A stretch of DNA of 64,000 bases from NCBI RefSeq assembly GCF_017893945.1, contig NZ_CP054257.1, forward strand, positions 124,001 to 188,000, in the 5' to 3' direction. The stretch comes from Treponema parvum. Its GTDB lineage: Bacteria > Spirochaetota > Spirochaetia > Treponematales > Treponemataceae. Position numbers and translations under genes: made by a program. This document shows, piece after piece, positions 54,137 through 63,914 of this stretch; positions within the stretch are counted from its first letter, which is position 1; the number at the start of each line of letters is the position of its first letter. The notes below the pieces were generated by a model that ran no database searches, was not told the origin of the DNA, and saw only the letters and a program-made list of their open reading frames with translations.

Positions 54137-56387
54137 TTTAAGCTCGGCTTCCGACAAACACATTAAAGACGTTCTTGAATGGAGGGAAAGCCTCACTCTT
54201 ATGCCGGATAATCTTTTTTTTGAACTTATGAGAATGTATATCGGAGAAATAAAAACTCCGTACAACAAACAAAAACTCATAGAAGACTTGGGCGCCTTTT
54301 TACGAAAGGAAGAAAACAGAAAAAAGCTTATAACCCTTTTAAGCGACACGGATGTCCGGATAATCAGCGCGGTACATTTTATTCCTTCGTCCACCAGGGA
54401 AAAACTTGCGGCTTTTTTTTCAGGAATTTTTTCTTTTGCCGCCTTGCATGACAGGCTTCTCAACCTTGAAGAGCGCCTCATTTTATACTGCGTCTCAGAC
54501 AAAGATACAGGAAAAACAGTTATCAAAATAAATCCTCTTCTTAAAGACATACTTTTGCCGCTCCTCAGATTGCAAATTCTTTTGCCTGAAGCGGTTCCTG
54601 CGCAGGTGGAGCCCCCCGCGCAGCCGAAAACCGACAGCCCCGCCGATTTCCGGCAAAGCTCCAAGCAGCAACGGGATATTGCGCCCCCCGCGCGAATAAA
54701 GCTTACTCCGTTATTGCTCGCTTCGTTTTTATCGTTTATCGCAGCGAACGGCGACGTATGCAAAGCCGACGGAAGTTTTAAAAAAAGGACTAAGGAAACG
54801 TTGGATAGAATTTTTCCCGGCCGCGCGGAAATATTGAAATATCTTATCCGTTCCTGTATTAATCTGTCGCTCATAAGCGAGGGAAAAAAAGGTTTTTCGG
54901 TTGATTTTACGCGCTGCCAAGCCTTTGCCGAATTAAGTGAAATCGAGCAGACGGTTTGTCTTTGCGTAGCTGCTTCAGGGATTTTCGGCCGCGGCGATTT
55001 TAAAAAACAGGCGCAGCTGTTGTTTGATATTTTTTCATCGCTGCCGGAAGCGGGATTTACAAGGGGCGTTCTCGTAAGAAGCGGCGTTTTTATCCTTATG
55101 TCCGCCGAAGAAGATGATAAGGGATCTTCGAAGGGGCGTTTTTCAAAAATGCTTGAAAACGGCGGTATACAGGGTATAGGCGATGGCGAGCGTAGTGAAA
55201 ACGAAGGTCTTCCGGAATATTTGTCCTCGTTCTGGATTGAAAGACTCGTAGACGCGGCTCTTGCGTTCGGACTTTTTTATGTTCGGGGCAAAACAAGCGC
55301 CGGAGAAGACATCATTGCAGCCGGACTGAAATCCGAAATTATTTCAGGCAACAAAGAGAACGAACCGTCCGATAGGCTGCTTATCGGTTCGGATTTTTCC
55401 GTAACGGTTATGAACGGGCTTACTTTAGCTCGTCTTTTGCCGCTCATAAAATTTTTGGATATTCAGAAATTCGATTCCGTCGCCGTATTTTCGATAAACC
55501 GCCGTTCCGTGCTGCGCGCTTTGGACAACGGACTTTCCGCAAACGATATAATTTCGGAAATAAAAAAGAACACTGCATACGATATTCCTCAAAATCTTCG
55601 GTTTTCTATAGAAGACTGGAATGCGGTGTTTTCTTCGGCAGTTTTATACGGCGGATATGTTTTAAAAGTAAACGGCGACAATAAGATTCTGAATGAAAAA
55701 AATCCGATCTTAAAGCCCCATATAAAGGAGACGCTCGCCCCGGGAGTGTTTTTGTTGGATGCAAAAAACGCCGATGAAGCGCAAGCCCTAATGGATAAAT
55801 GCGGAGTCGATTTTATAGGCCGCATAAGAGAGGCGGGACAATCCTCTCTCACCGCAGTTTTTCCGACTTTCTCCGCTGGCGTGAATATTTTCGAAAAAGA
55901 AGGCGAAAAAGACATAAAAAATGAGGCCCGTTTTAAGTGCGGAACGGAAGAAGAAAGAGCTTCCTTTTTTATAAAAATGCGCTCGGAGTTGAATGCGCTA
56001 AGTCTTGAAAATGAGCAAAGAGAAGGCCTTGAAGAAAGGATAAGACGCAAAATAATATTAAATCCTTCGCAGCTTAGGGCTAATTCAGTCCGTATCGAAA
56101 AAAAAGAAGCTCGAGGCATGGATTTTACCGGAAAAATAAGGATAGTGGAAAGAGCGATGTCCGCTCGCTGCATGCTTGAGATCGGCGTGAATAAAGAAAA
56201 CGTGCAAGGAATACACGACGCTGTTCCTCCAAGAATATTGGGAATTCCGTTGTTGCTTGAAAAGCAATCCAACGACGCCTTTGTGCGCCTTAAACTTGAG
56301 CCTGACGGCAATGAAGCTGTTTTTTCCGTAGGACAGGCGGAATTTATAAAACTCATACGGGGTTCGATTTTTATGGGAGAAATATGA
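54126..56387 (+). CDS. Helicase-associated winged-helix protein (XPB partner)
   Basis: 753 residues, paired with the helicase by overlap. Helical N-terminal part, a central winged-helix-like region, and a C-terminal segment (VAVFSINRRSVLRALDNGLSAN...) resembling the helicase C-terminal domain 3 proteins that sit beside XPB in mycobacteria and other bacteria. Activity unknown. A charged low-complexity stretch occurs at ~340-365. Confidence 0.7.
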   Translation: MMHSLSSASDKHIKDVLEWRESLTLMPDNLFFELMRMYIGEIKTPYNKQKLIEDLGAFLRKEENRKKLITLLSDTDVRIISAVHFIPSSTREKLAAFFSGIFSFAALHDRLLNLEERLILYCVSDKDTGKTVIKINPLLKDILLPLLRLQILLPEAVPAQVEPPAQPKTDSPADFRQSSKQQRDIAPPARIKLTPLLLASFLSFIAANGDVCKADGSFKKRTKETLDRIFPGRAEILKYLIRSCINLSLISEGKKGFSVDFTRCQAFAELSEIEQTVCLCVAASGIFGRGDFKKQAQLLFDIFSSLPEAGFTRGVLVRSGVFILMSAEEDDKGSSKGRFSKMLENGGIQGIGDGERSENEGLPEYLSSFWIERLVDAALAFGLFYVRGKTSAGEDIIAAGLKSEIISGNKENEPSDRLLIGSDFSVTVMNGLTLARLLPLIKFLDIQKFDSVAVFSINRRSVLRALDNGLSANDIISEIKKNTAYDIPQNLRFSIEDWNAVFSSAVLYGGYVLKVNGDNKILNEKNPILKPHIKETLAPGVFLLDAKNADEAQALMDKCGVDFIGRIREAGQSSLTAVFPTFSAGVNIFEKEGEKDIKNEARFKCGTEEERASFFIKMRSELNALSLENEQREGLEERIRRKIILNPSQLRANSVRIEKKEARGMDFTGKIRIVERAMSARCMLEIGVNKENVQGIHDAVPPRILGIPLLLEKQSNDAFVRLKLEPDGNEAVFSVGQAEFIKLIRGSIFMGEI

Positions 56388-57088
56388 AAAATTTTATAAA
56401 AGATATTCGAGGAATAATATTTGACTGCGACGGCGTTATAATCGATTCCGCGGCGGACATGGCGGAAGCCGTAAACGTGACGCTTGAACACTTCGGGTTA
56501 AAGCGCATAGACGAGCAAACGGCGGTTTCTTTTGTAGGCAACGGCGCAAAAAAACTTATAGAGCGTTCGCTCGCCTGTTCTTTAGAGACGCAGTCCGCCT
56601 TGGAACCTGAAAAAATCGACGCCGTCCTTGACTGGTACGTTTCGTATTATGCGGAACACGCTTTGGAAAGAACCGTTTTGTATCCGCTCTTTGCCTACCT
56701 TATCGAGCGTCTTATGATAAAAGGAATAAGGATGGCCGTCGTTTCAAACAAACCTCAGAATATTACGCGCGATATTCTTTCTTATTTTGACATAGACGAA
56801 TATTTTGATGCGATCATCGGTCCCGAACAGCTTAAGAATATGAAACCCGATCCCGAAGGACTTCAACACGCCCTTAAAGCGATGAATAAAAGCGCCGGAA
56901 ATTCAAAGCATATTTCCAAAGACGAAACCTTGATGGTGGGAGATTCCGCCGTCGACGTGCAGGCGGGGCACAATTTCGGTTGCCGCACCTGCGCCGTCAC
57001 CAAAGGTTTGGGCGATAAAGAAAAGCTTCTTGCCGAAAAAGCCGATATTATCGTAGGCTATGCCGGAGAATTGATATATTCTTTTTAA
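56384..57088 (+). CDS. HAD-superfamily phosphatase (phosphoglycolate phosphatase-like)
   Basis: 234 residues. Motif I IFDCDGVIIDS (nucleophile D14, acid/base D16), motif II VVSNKP, motif III KPDPEGL, motif IV MVGDSAVDVQAG; helical cap of Gph type. Likely hydrolyses 2-phosphoglycolate or a similar small phosphate ester. ATGA overlap with the upstream gene. Confidence 0.88.
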   Translation: MKNFIKDIRGIIFDCDGVIIDSAADMAEAVNVTLEHFGLKRIDEQTAVSFVGNGAKKLIERSLACSLETQSALEPEKIDAVLDWYVSYYAEHALERTVLYPLFAYLIERLMIKGIRMAVVSNKPQNITRDILSYFDIDEYFDAIIGPEQLKNMKPDPEGLQHALKAMNKSAGNSKHISKDETLMVGDSAVDVQAGHNFGCRTCAVTKGLGDKEKLLAEKADIIVGYAGELIYSF

Positions 57089-57160
57089 ATTTACGTTTGT
57101 GTTCGCTTTTGTGCGTTTTCTGGCGAGGGCGAATCCTTGCAAAAATTTTTGGAGAAAAAT

Positions 57161-57457
57161 ATGGATCAGAATGCAGTCATCATCTTGTACATAGTAAAAT
57201 TCGTGCTCGGAGGTTTGGCGGCCTTTCTCGCCATCATGTTGTGGTCCAAAACGCGGGATCCGGCTTGGATGTCGCTTGTTGCGGGCGCCGTTACAGGCTA
57301 CACGGGCATAATGTTTAATATGATGCTGGATCTTGGAATAATTACCGCCGGAGGCGTTGAGGTTTTCGGCATTCCTCTTTCCGTGCTCGTTTTTACAGCC
57401 GTTCCGTCATTGTTTTTTATACTTGCTTTTGCCCTCATGCTCATAAGAAGCCGCTAG
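57161..57457 (+). CDS. Small three-helix membrane protein
   Basis: 98 residues from the ATG at 57161 (GGAG at 57151-57154). Three hydrophobic segments (7-24, 35-58, 74-95). No family recognised. Same strand as the HAD gene after a 72-base gap. Confidence 0.7.
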   Translation: MDQNAVIILYIVKFVLGGLAAFLAIMLWSKTRDPAWMSLVAGAVTGYTGIMFNMMLDLGIITAGGVEVFGIPLSVLVFTAVPSLFFILAFALMLIRSR

Positions 57458-57647
57458 CCTTCCTTAAAAATTCGCGGGTTTTCTTTGTTTTCATTAATAA
57501 AACCTCTGTCTTAAAGATGACCGCGGCCTGATTTTAAAAAAATCGGGCTGTGCCGAAGAAATTTCTCTTTTGTTTATGTTAAATTCATAAAAAAATATAA
57601 AAAGTTTATAAAAAATCAATATTTTACTTTACATTTTCTAAAATTAG

Positions 57648-57676
57648 TTGTTTAATTAAGTAGTTAATTTTATAAA
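57648..57676 (+). promoter_or_regulatory. Candidate promoter of the glucarate operon
   Basis: TTGTTT (57648-57653), 17 bases, TATAAA (57671-57676) in a very AT-rich leader (57560-57680). It sits only 4 bases before the GGAGG at 57681, so the transcript start would crowd the ribosome site and the real promoter may lie further up. Confidence 0.35.
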
Positions 57677-57691
57677 TTACGGAGGCAAAAA

Positions 57692-58576
57692 ATGAAAATA
57701 GGATTTATCGGTCTTGGAATAATGGGTAAGCCGATGGCTAAAAACCTTATTAAAGCCGGTCACGAATTGGTGATCTGTGAATTGAAAAAGGAAACCCTTG
57801 AAGAGTTCAAAGCTTTGGGCGCGGAAGTCGCCGCAAATCCCGCGGGAGTTGCCAAGGCTTGTTCCCTGTTTATCACTATGGTCCCGAATTCTCCTCAAGT
57901 GCGCACCGTAGCGCTGGGTGAAAACGGTCTTATTGAAACTGCAAAGCCCGGTTCGGTTTTGATTGATATGAGTTCTATCGATCCTATGGAATCCAAGGCG
58001 ATCGGCGAAGAACTCGCAAAGAAAGGCATAGAGATGATGGACGCTCCCGTTTCAGGCGGCGAACCTAAGGCCATTGACGGAACCCTGTCCATAATGTGCG
58101 GCGGCAAAAAAGACTTGTTTGAAAAATACAAAGATCTTCTTTCCATAATGGGTTCTTCCGTTACCCACATAGGTGACCTCGGCGCAGGCAATACGTGCAA
58201 ACTTGCAAACCAGATAATCGTCGCCTGCAATATTGCAGCCCTTTCCGAAGCGCTCATGCTTGCAAAAAAAGCCGGAACCGATCCTGAAAAGGTTTTTGAA
58301 GGAATAAAGGGCGGCCTTGCCGGTTCTACCGTAATGAACGCAAAGACTCCGATGATTCTTGCGCACAACTATAAACCCGGTTTTAGAATTGAACTTCACA
58401 TAAAGGACCTTACGAACGCTCTTAACGCCGGACACAAGGTTTCAAGTCCGCTGCCTCTTACAGGTCAGGTAATGGAAATGATGCAAGCTCTCAAAGCCGA
58501 CGGTTTTGAAAAAGACGATCACAGCGCGCTTGCAAAATACTATGAAAAACTTTCAAACGAAAAGATCGGAAAATAA
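57692..58576 (+). CDS. garR: Tartronate semialdehyde reductase
   Basis: 294 residues. N-terminal Rossmann motif GFIGLGIMGKPMAKNL, signature DAPVSGGEPKA, and the catalytic Lys region GAGNTCKLANQ of the beta-hydroxyacid dehydrogenase family. Length and order match 2-hydroxy-3-oxopropionate reductase, which converts tartronate semialdehyde to D-glycerate with NAD(P)H. First gene of the glucarate operon; GGAGG 6 bases upstream. Confidence 0.9.
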   Translation: MKIGFIGLGIMGKPMAKNLIKAGHELVICELKKETLEEFKALGAEVAANPAGVAKACSLFITMVPNSPQVRTVALGENGLIETAKPGSVLIDMSSIDPMESKAIGEELAKKGIEMMDAPVSGGEPKAIDGTLSIMCGGKKDLFEKYKDLLSIMGSSVTHIGDLGAGNTCKLANQIIVACNIAALSEALMLAKKAGTDPEKVFEGIKGGLAGSTVMNAKTPMILAHNYKPGFRIELHIKDLTNALNAGHKVSSPLPLTGQVMEMMQALKADGFEKDDHSALAKYYEKLSNEKIGK

Positions 58577-58591
58577 TCGAAAGATCAAAGG

Positions 58592-58625
58592 CGCCGTTTT
58601 TGTTTGAAAGGACGGCGTGTTTTTA
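58592..58625 (+). terminator. Possible attenuator between garR and gudD
   Basis: CGCCGT (58592-58597) pairs with ACGGCG (58612-58617), followed by TGTTTTTA. A short stem with a 14-base loop; could reduce read-through into gudD. Confidence 0.4.
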
Positions 58626-58637
58626 GGAGGGCTTTGA

Positions 58638-59966
58638 ATGGTTCCCGTAATAAAAAAGATGACAGTTTATCCGGTTGCGGGCAAGGACTGCATGGAATTG
58701 AATTTAAGCGGAGCGCACGCCCCGTTTTTTACAAGAAACATTGTGATCCTTGAAGACGGCAGCGGACGCGTAGGCTGCGGTGAAGTCCCCGGCGGACAAA
58801 AGATCACCGACGCACTGGAAAAATGCCGGACGATCGTGGAAGGCAGTTCTATTGGCGCCTATAAAAACACGCTCAAGGCCGTTTCCGATTACATGAAAAA
58901 AACATGCGCAAACGATGTGCGCGGTCTTCAAACCTTTGATCTTCGCACCGGCGTCCACGTCGTAACGGCCGTTGAAGCGGCTCTTCTTGACCTTGCCGGA
59001 CAGTTTTTGGAAGTTCCCGCCGCCGCATTGCTGGGCGACGGCATAGTCCGAGACAAGGTGCGGATGCTGGGTTATCTTTTTTTTGTCGGGGATCGTACAA
59101 AGACCGATTTGCCCTATGATTCCGAAGAAAATTCTTCATGCGACTGGTACAAGCTCCGCCACAACAAGGCTATGACGCCCGAAGCCGTTGTCGCTCTGGC
59201 CGTCGCCGCTCAAAAAAAATACGGCTTTGCGGATTTCAAGCTTAAAGGCGGCGTTCTTGAAGGTAAAGAAGAAATGAGGTCGATCCGCGCTTTAAAAGAA
59301 AGGTTTCCCGATGCAAGGATTACGCTTGATCCTAACGGAGCGTGGAGTTTAAAAGAAGCCGTAGATCTGTGCAAGGGAATGAGCGGAACTCTCACTTATT
59401 GCGAAGATCCTTGCGGCGCCGAAGACGGCTATTCCGGGCGGGAAATTCTTGCGGAATTCCGCCGCGCTACGGGCATGCGCACGGCTACAAACATGATCGC
59501 TACCGACTGGCGGCAGATGAGCCATTCGGTTGTGCTTCAGTCCGTGGACATTCCGCTTGCCGATTGCCACTTTTGGACTATGGCGGGAGCCGTGCGCGTA
59601 GGCCAGTTATGCGACGAATTCGGGCTTACTTGGGGTTCGCATTCGAACAATCACTTCGACATTTCTTTAGCGATGATCACGCAGACGGCGGCCGCCGTTC
59701 CCGGAAATGTAAACGCCATAGACACGCATTGGATCTGGCAGGAAGGGCTTGAGCGTCTTACAAAGAAGCCTTTGCAGATAGTAGACGGCTGTGTCGATCT
59801 GCCTAAAAAACCCGGACTTGGCGTTGAACCCGACATCGAACAGATAAAAAAAGCAAACGAATTGTATAAAGAGCATTGTCTGGGAGCCCGCGACGATTCC
59901 ATCGGGATGCAGTATTTGATTCCCGGTTGGAAATTCGATCCTAAAAAGCCGTGCCTTGTGCGTTAA
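58638..59966 (+). CDS. gudD: Glucarate dehydratase
   Basis: 442 residues, enolase superfamily. Catalytic Lys in FADFKLKGG, metal ligands in ITLDPNGAW and CEDPCG, and the general-base His region [11 protein letters not shown] near residue 338. N-terminal capping part [17 protein letters not shown] is GudD-typical. Dehydrates D-glucarate (and L-idarate) to 5-keto-4-deoxyglucarate. GGAGGG upstream. Confidence 0.95.
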   Translation: MVPVIKKMTVYPVAGKDCMELNLSGAHAPFFTRNIVILEDGSGRVGCGEVPGGQKITDALEKCRTIVEGSSIGAYKNTLKAVSDYMKKTCANDVRGLQTFDLRTGVHVVTAVEAALLDLAGQFLEVPAAALLGDGIVRDKVRMLGYLFFVGDRTKTDLPYDSEENSSCDWYKLRHNKAMTPEAVVALAVAAQKKYGFADFKLKGGVLEGKEEMRSIRALKERFPDARITLDPNGAWSLKEAVDLCKGMSGTLTYCEDPCGAEDGYSGREILAEFRRATGMRTATNMIATDWRQMSHSVVLQSVDIPLADCHFWTMAGAVRVGQLCDEFGLTWGSHSNNHFDISLAMITQTAAAVPGNVNAIDTHWIWQEGLERLTKKPLQIVDGCVDLPKKPGLGVEPDIEQIKKANELYKEHCLGARDDSIGMQYLIPGWKFDPKKPCLVR

Positions 59967-60003
59967 ACAGGGCAGATAAAAATAAACAGGAAGAGGAGAA
60001 AAT

Positions 60004-60894
60004 ATGTTTAAGCCTTACGGCATTATTCCGCCGGTTATAACTCCGTTTACCGAAGACGGAAAATTCAACGAAAGCGTTTTCAGAAAGGTGATAAATTTTC
60101 TTATAAAAGAAGGAGTTCACGGTATTTTTCCCATGGGAACTACGGGAGAATTTTATGCCTTTTCAAAGGATGAAGTAAAGCACATCTTTGAAGTGGCAGT
60201 AGACGAAGTTAAGGGGAGAGTTCCCGTTTACGGCGGCACAAGCCAAATTTCAACGAGAGGAACCATAGAGCTTGTTCATATTGCGGAAGAGGCAAGGGTC
60301 GACGCCGTTTCCGTTTTAACTCCGATGTTCGTAAGTCAAACGCAGGACGAGTTGTATGATTTTTATAAGACGGTCGCCTCGAATACGAAACTTCCTGTGA
60401 TCATGTACAACAACAAACCCAAGACAAATGTGACTATCGCGCCCGAAACGGTTGCGCGCCTTTCCGAAATTGAAAACATAGTAGGCGTTAAAGACAGCAC
60501 CGGCGATTTTACCAATTCCGCCGAATACATCCGCCTTACGCGCGGGAATAAAAATTTTACCGTCTTGGTGGGGCGCGACACCTTGATATATGCCGGACTA
60601 TGCTACGGCGCCGGCGGAGCTATCGCCAGCTGCGCAAACGTCGCTCCGCGCATCGTCGCGGACATCTACGACAAATTTAAAGCCGGAGATCTAAAAGGCG
60701 CTCTCGAAGCGCAGTTTGTGTTAAATCCGCTTCGCATAGCTTCGAACATGGGAACCTTCCCTGAGGTAATCAAAGAAGGCCTTGAGCTGCAAGGTTTTCC
60801 CGTAGGCAAGTGCCTCTCTCCCATTAAGCCGCTGTGCGCTCAGGACCGTGAAAAATTGCAGGCAGTCCTTAAAGACATGGGACTCGTCGATTAA
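60004..60894 (+). CDS. DapA-family aldolase, likely for keto-deoxyglucarate
   Basis: 296 residues, class I aldolase barrel: GTTGE (45-49), Y135 (MYNNKPK) and Schiff-base K163 (VGVKDSTGD). The family includes dihydrodipicolinate synthase, KDG aldolase and keto-deoxyglucarate dehydratase. Here gudD supplies 5-keto-4-deoxyglucarate and garR needs tartronate semialdehyde, so aldol cleavage to pyruvate plus tartronate semialdehyde is the consistent activity, replacing GarL. A decarboxylating dehydratase would not feed garR. The specificity is inferred. Confidence 0.85.
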   Translation: MFKPYGIIPPVITPFTEDGKFNESVFRKVINFLIKEGVHGIFPMGTTGEFYAFSKDEVKHIFEVAVDEVKGRVPVYGGTSQISTRGTIELVHIAEEARVDAVSVLTPMFVSQTQDELYDFYKTVASNTKLPVIMYNNKPKTNVTIAPETVARLSEIENIVGVKDSTGDFTNSAEYIRLTRGNKNFTVLVGRDTLIYAGLCYGAGGAIASCANVAPRIVADIYDKFKAGDLKGALEAQFVLNPLRIASNMGTFPEVIKEGLELQGFPVGKCLSPIKPLCAQDREKLQAVLKDMGLVD

Positions 60895-60915
60895 ATTTCA
60901 TAAGGAAGCGAGAAT

Positions 60916-61422
60916 ATGAAAAAGAATAGAAAAAATGCCGCTCTGTCATGGCTGGATAATAATCTGGAAAGCGCCGTGCTTATCGCCTGCCTTTTTATTA
61001 TGACCGCGTTGATATCCGTAAACGTGGTTTTGCGCTATGTTTTCAGCAAATCGCTTACTTGGAGCGAAGAAATATGTAAATTTTGTCTTGTCACTTCCGG
61101 ATTTTACAGCTTGGGATATTGCATACGCTTTAATAAGATGATCCGCGTAGACGCTCTGATTCAGTTTTTAGGCAAAAAAGCCGCGACAGTTTTCAACTGC
61201 GTCGCTTGGGTTTTTATGGCGGTATTTTTGGCCGTCCTTGCATACGGAAGCGTTTTTGTGCTCATAAGGGCAAAGGCGTCCGGACAGGTAAATCCGGCCT
61301 TGGATGTTCCGATGTATGTGCTGTATCTGATACCGCTGTCAGGTTGTGCGGTTGCCGTCTTTAGGATAATCCAGCTTTTTTATTTTTCGGTTCGAAAGAC
61401 GCTAGGCAAAAGAGGTGCTTGA
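60916..61422 (+). CDS. TRAP transporter small permease (DctQ)
   Basis: 168 residues, four transmembrane helices, with the DctQ hallmark RYVFSKSLTWSEEICKF. Forms the integral membrane complex with the DctM protein, driven by sodium or proton gradients. Overlaps dctM by four bases. Confidence 0.92.
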   Translation: MKKNRKNAALSWLDNNLESAVLIACLFIMTALISVNVVLRYVFSKSLTWSEEICKFCLVTSGFYSLGYCIRFNKMIRVDALIQFLGKKAATVFNCVAWVFMAVFLAVLAYGSVFVLIRAKASGQVNPALDVPMYVLYLIPLSGCAVAVFRIIQLFYFSVRKTLGKRGA

Positions 61423-62726
61423 ATATGCCTGTATTAGTATTTTTTGTAATCTTAATCGTTCTGTTTGTTTTTACAATCCCTGTTGCGGGAGTTTTCGGCG
61501 GAATGGCGTTTTTGCCTTCTTTTCTGGATCCGTCTTTTCCGTATACGGTCGAAGCTGCTATCCGCAGTATGGTAAACGGACTTGACAGTTTTACGCTCCT
61601 TGCAGTCCCTCTATTTATCCTTTCGGGAATAATAATGGCGAGGGGAGGAATCTCGGAAAAGATATTCGATTTTTTTGCTTATTTTATAGGCAACAAGACC
61701 GGCGGATTTCCGTGCGCCGTCATAGGCACGTGCATGTTTTATTCGGCGATTTCAGGCTCCTCTCCGGCGACGGTGGCCGCGGTCGGAAGCATGAGTATTC
61801 CGTTCCTTGTGAACATGGGCTACGACAAGCTTTTTTCCACAGCGCTCGTAACCGTGAGCGGCGGTTTGGGAGTAATTATTCCGCCCAGCATTTCATACAT
61901 CGTATACGCTTCTTCGTCCAGCGCATCGCCGTCAAAGCTGTTCATAGGCGGAATCATACCGGGACTTCTGATCACTTTTTGCCTTATGGTCTACGCTTAT
62001 TTTTACTGCAGAAAGCATAAAGGCAATAAAGAGCTGCTCGCAAAATCTTACGATGCGATTAGAAGCAAGGGTTTTTTGTGCGTCTTTAGGGAAAGTTTTT
62101 GGGCGCTCGTTTGTCCCATAATAATACTCGGCAGCATTTATACGGGGATCACTACTCCTACGGAAGCGGCCGCCATTTCCGTAATATATGCGCTTTTTAT
62201 AAGCATCTTTGTGTACAAAAAGATCGGTATAAAAGAAATTGTCGACATGTTTTTCGAAGGCGTAAAGTCCTACGTCCCGATTCTGTTTATAATTTCCGCC
62301 GCTACCGCGTTCGGCCGCGTAGTCGCCATGTTAAGATATTCTCATGAAATCGGCAGTTTTGTAACCGAAGTCATAAGCAATAAATATGCGGTTCTCATTT
62401 TTGTCAATTTGGTTATGCTCGTGTTCGGCATGTTCCTTGACAACATACCGAACATAATGCTTTTGACGCCCATCTTTTTGCCCATCGTAAAATCCGTAGG
62501 GGTTGATCCCGTTCATTTCGGCATAATGATGACCGTGAACCTTGCAGTAGGCATGGTGACGCCGCCGATGGGAATAAATCTTTATATTGCCAACAGCTTG
62601 ACGGGAGAGCCTGTGCTCAAGATCGCAAAGGCTACGGTTCCGTTCCTTATTGCATTCTTAGCGGCGCTTTGTTTTATAATTTTTGTTCCGAGCCTCAGCT
62701 TGTGGCTCCCGTCAATAATCAAATGA
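61419..62726 (+). CDS. TRAP transporter large permease (DctM)
   Basis: 435 residues, ~12 membrane segments. Typical blocks: VPLFILSGIIMARGGIS, CMFYSAISGSSPATVAAVGS, GLGVIIPPSISYIVYA and VGMVTPPMGINLY. Imports an organic acid, by context glucarate or a related sugar acid. Confidence 0.95.
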   Translation: MNMPVLVFFVILIVLFVFTIPVAGVFGGMAFLPSFLDPSFPYTVEAAIRSMVNGLDSFTLLAVPLFILSGIIMARGGISEKIFDFFAYFIGNKTGGFPCAVIGTCMFYSAISGSSPATVAAVGSMSIPFLVNMGYDKLFSTALVTVSGGLGVIIPPSISYIVYASSSSASPSKLFIGGIIPGLLITFCLMVYAYFYCRKHKGNKELLAKSYDAIRSKGFLCVFRESFWALVCPIIILGSIYTGITTPTEAAAISVIYALFISIFVYKKIGIKEIVDMFFEGVKSYVPILFIISAATAFGRVVAMLRYSHEIGSFVTEVISNKYAVLIFVNLVMLVFGMFLDNIPNIMLLTPIFLPIVKSVGVDPVHFGIMMTVNLAVGMVTPPMGINLYIANSLTGEPVLKIAKATVPFLIAFLAALCFIIFVPSLSLWLPSIIK

Positions 62727-62775
62727 TCGAGTGACCAAACAATAATAAAACGGTCGAATTTTTTAGGAGGATAGG

Positions 62776-63810
62776 ATGAAAAAGGGTTTTGTAAAATCGG
62801 TTTTGCCGTTCATGTGCGTGCTTGCGCTTTTGGGATGTGCAAAAGAAAAGAAAACGGGCACCGATACTGCCGGAAAGGCGGCAAAAAAGTATACGTGGAC
62901 GGCAGCGCTCAATGTGGCTGAAACTACGATCAACTATAAGATCGTCGCAAAGTTCAAAGAAAATATTGAACGTGAGAGCAACGGAGCCGTTGTCGTAAAT
63001 ATTTATCCCAACGGGCAGTTGGGCGGCGACAGGGAAATGTTGGAAGGCCTTGTAAACGGTTCGATCAATTTTTCTTCGACAATGACGTCGGGAATGGTCG
63101 GCTTCGTTCCACAGTATGCGATCTTTGATATGCCGTCCGTTTTTTCAGACATAACAAATATGCGCAAAGTTTTGAGCGATAAAGAATTTATCGACAAGAT
63201 GAACAGCTACAGCAAGGCGAACGGAATATATGTTTTGGGATACTCAGACGCGGGATTTAGACAGATGACGAGCAACAAACTTGCCGAATCCGTCGCCGGC
63301 ATGAAGGGAATAAAAATCCGCGTAATTCAAAATCCGTATCATATCGAATATTGGAAACTTTTAGGCGCGAATCCTCTTCCCATGGACTTTAGCGAAGTCT
63401 ATATCGGCTTGCAGCAAGGAGAAATCGACGCACAGGAAAATCCGTACATGAACATCGTAGGAAACAAGTTTTATGAAGCTCAAAAATACGCGATCGAAAC
63501 GAACCATTTGGGTCATACGATCACGTTCCTCATGAACAATGCGCTGTACGAGGGCTTGAGCGAAGACATGAAACGCCTTGTGGACAAATGTGCTGCGGAC
63601 GCTAATAATTACGGTAACGGGATCGCCGACGACAGCATAATTGCGGATAAAAAAGTGTGTACCGACGCCGGTATGAAGATAATCGAATTGTCCGCCGCCG
63701 AGCATGAAAAGATGAAAGCCATGTCGCAGCCCGTTTACAACATGGTCACCGAAAAAGTAGGAAGCGAGCTGGTTTCTTTCTTCTTGAAAAAAATAGAAGA
63801 TAATAAATAA
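62776..63810 (+). CDS. TRAP substrate-binding lipoprotein (DctP)
   Basis: 344 residues with lipobox ALLGC. The DctP fold is evident in YPNGQLGGDREMLEGL, the Arg of KIRVIQNPYH that pairs with the substrate carboxylate, and DFSEVYIGLQQGEIDAQENP. Lipid anchoring is common for spirochaete and Gram-positive TRAP receptors. GGAGG upstream. Confidence 0.94.
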   Translation: MKKGFVKSVLPFMCVLALLGCAKEKKTGTDTAGKAAKKYTWTAALNVAETTINYKIVAKFKENIERESNGAVVVNIYPNGQLGGDREMLEGLVNGSINFSSTMTSGMVGFVPQYAIFDMPSVFSDITNMRKVLSDKEFIDKMNSYSKANGIYVLGYSDAGFRQMTSNKLAESVAGMKGIKIRVIQNPYHIEYWKLLGANPLPMDFSEVYIGLQQGEIDAQENPYMNIVGNKFYEAQKYAIETNHLGHTITFLMNNALYEGLSEDMKRLVDKCAADANNYGNGIADDSIIADKKVCTDAGMKIIELSAAEHEKMKAMSQPVYNMVTEKVGSELVSFFLKKIEDNK

Positions 63811-63827
63811 GTCGATTCCTTATAAAC

Positions 63828-63866
63828 GCAACAACTGAACAAAGTATAAACTTTGGAAGTTGTTGC
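63828..63866 (+). terminator. Operon terminator hairpin
   Basis: GCAACAACT (63828-63836) pairs with AGTTGTTGC (63858-63866), with an inner AAAGT/ACTTT stem. Only a short T-rich tail follows, so efficiency is uncertain. Confidence 0.65.
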
Positions 63867-63914
63867 ATTTATGTGCACAGTTGATAAAGTTCACAGCTGA
63901 TATAGGATGTCCGG

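Noticed and set aside
58592..58625. Riboswitch ahead of gudD
   Set aside because: The 61-base gap holds only a simple short stem; no conserved aptamer features could be seen.
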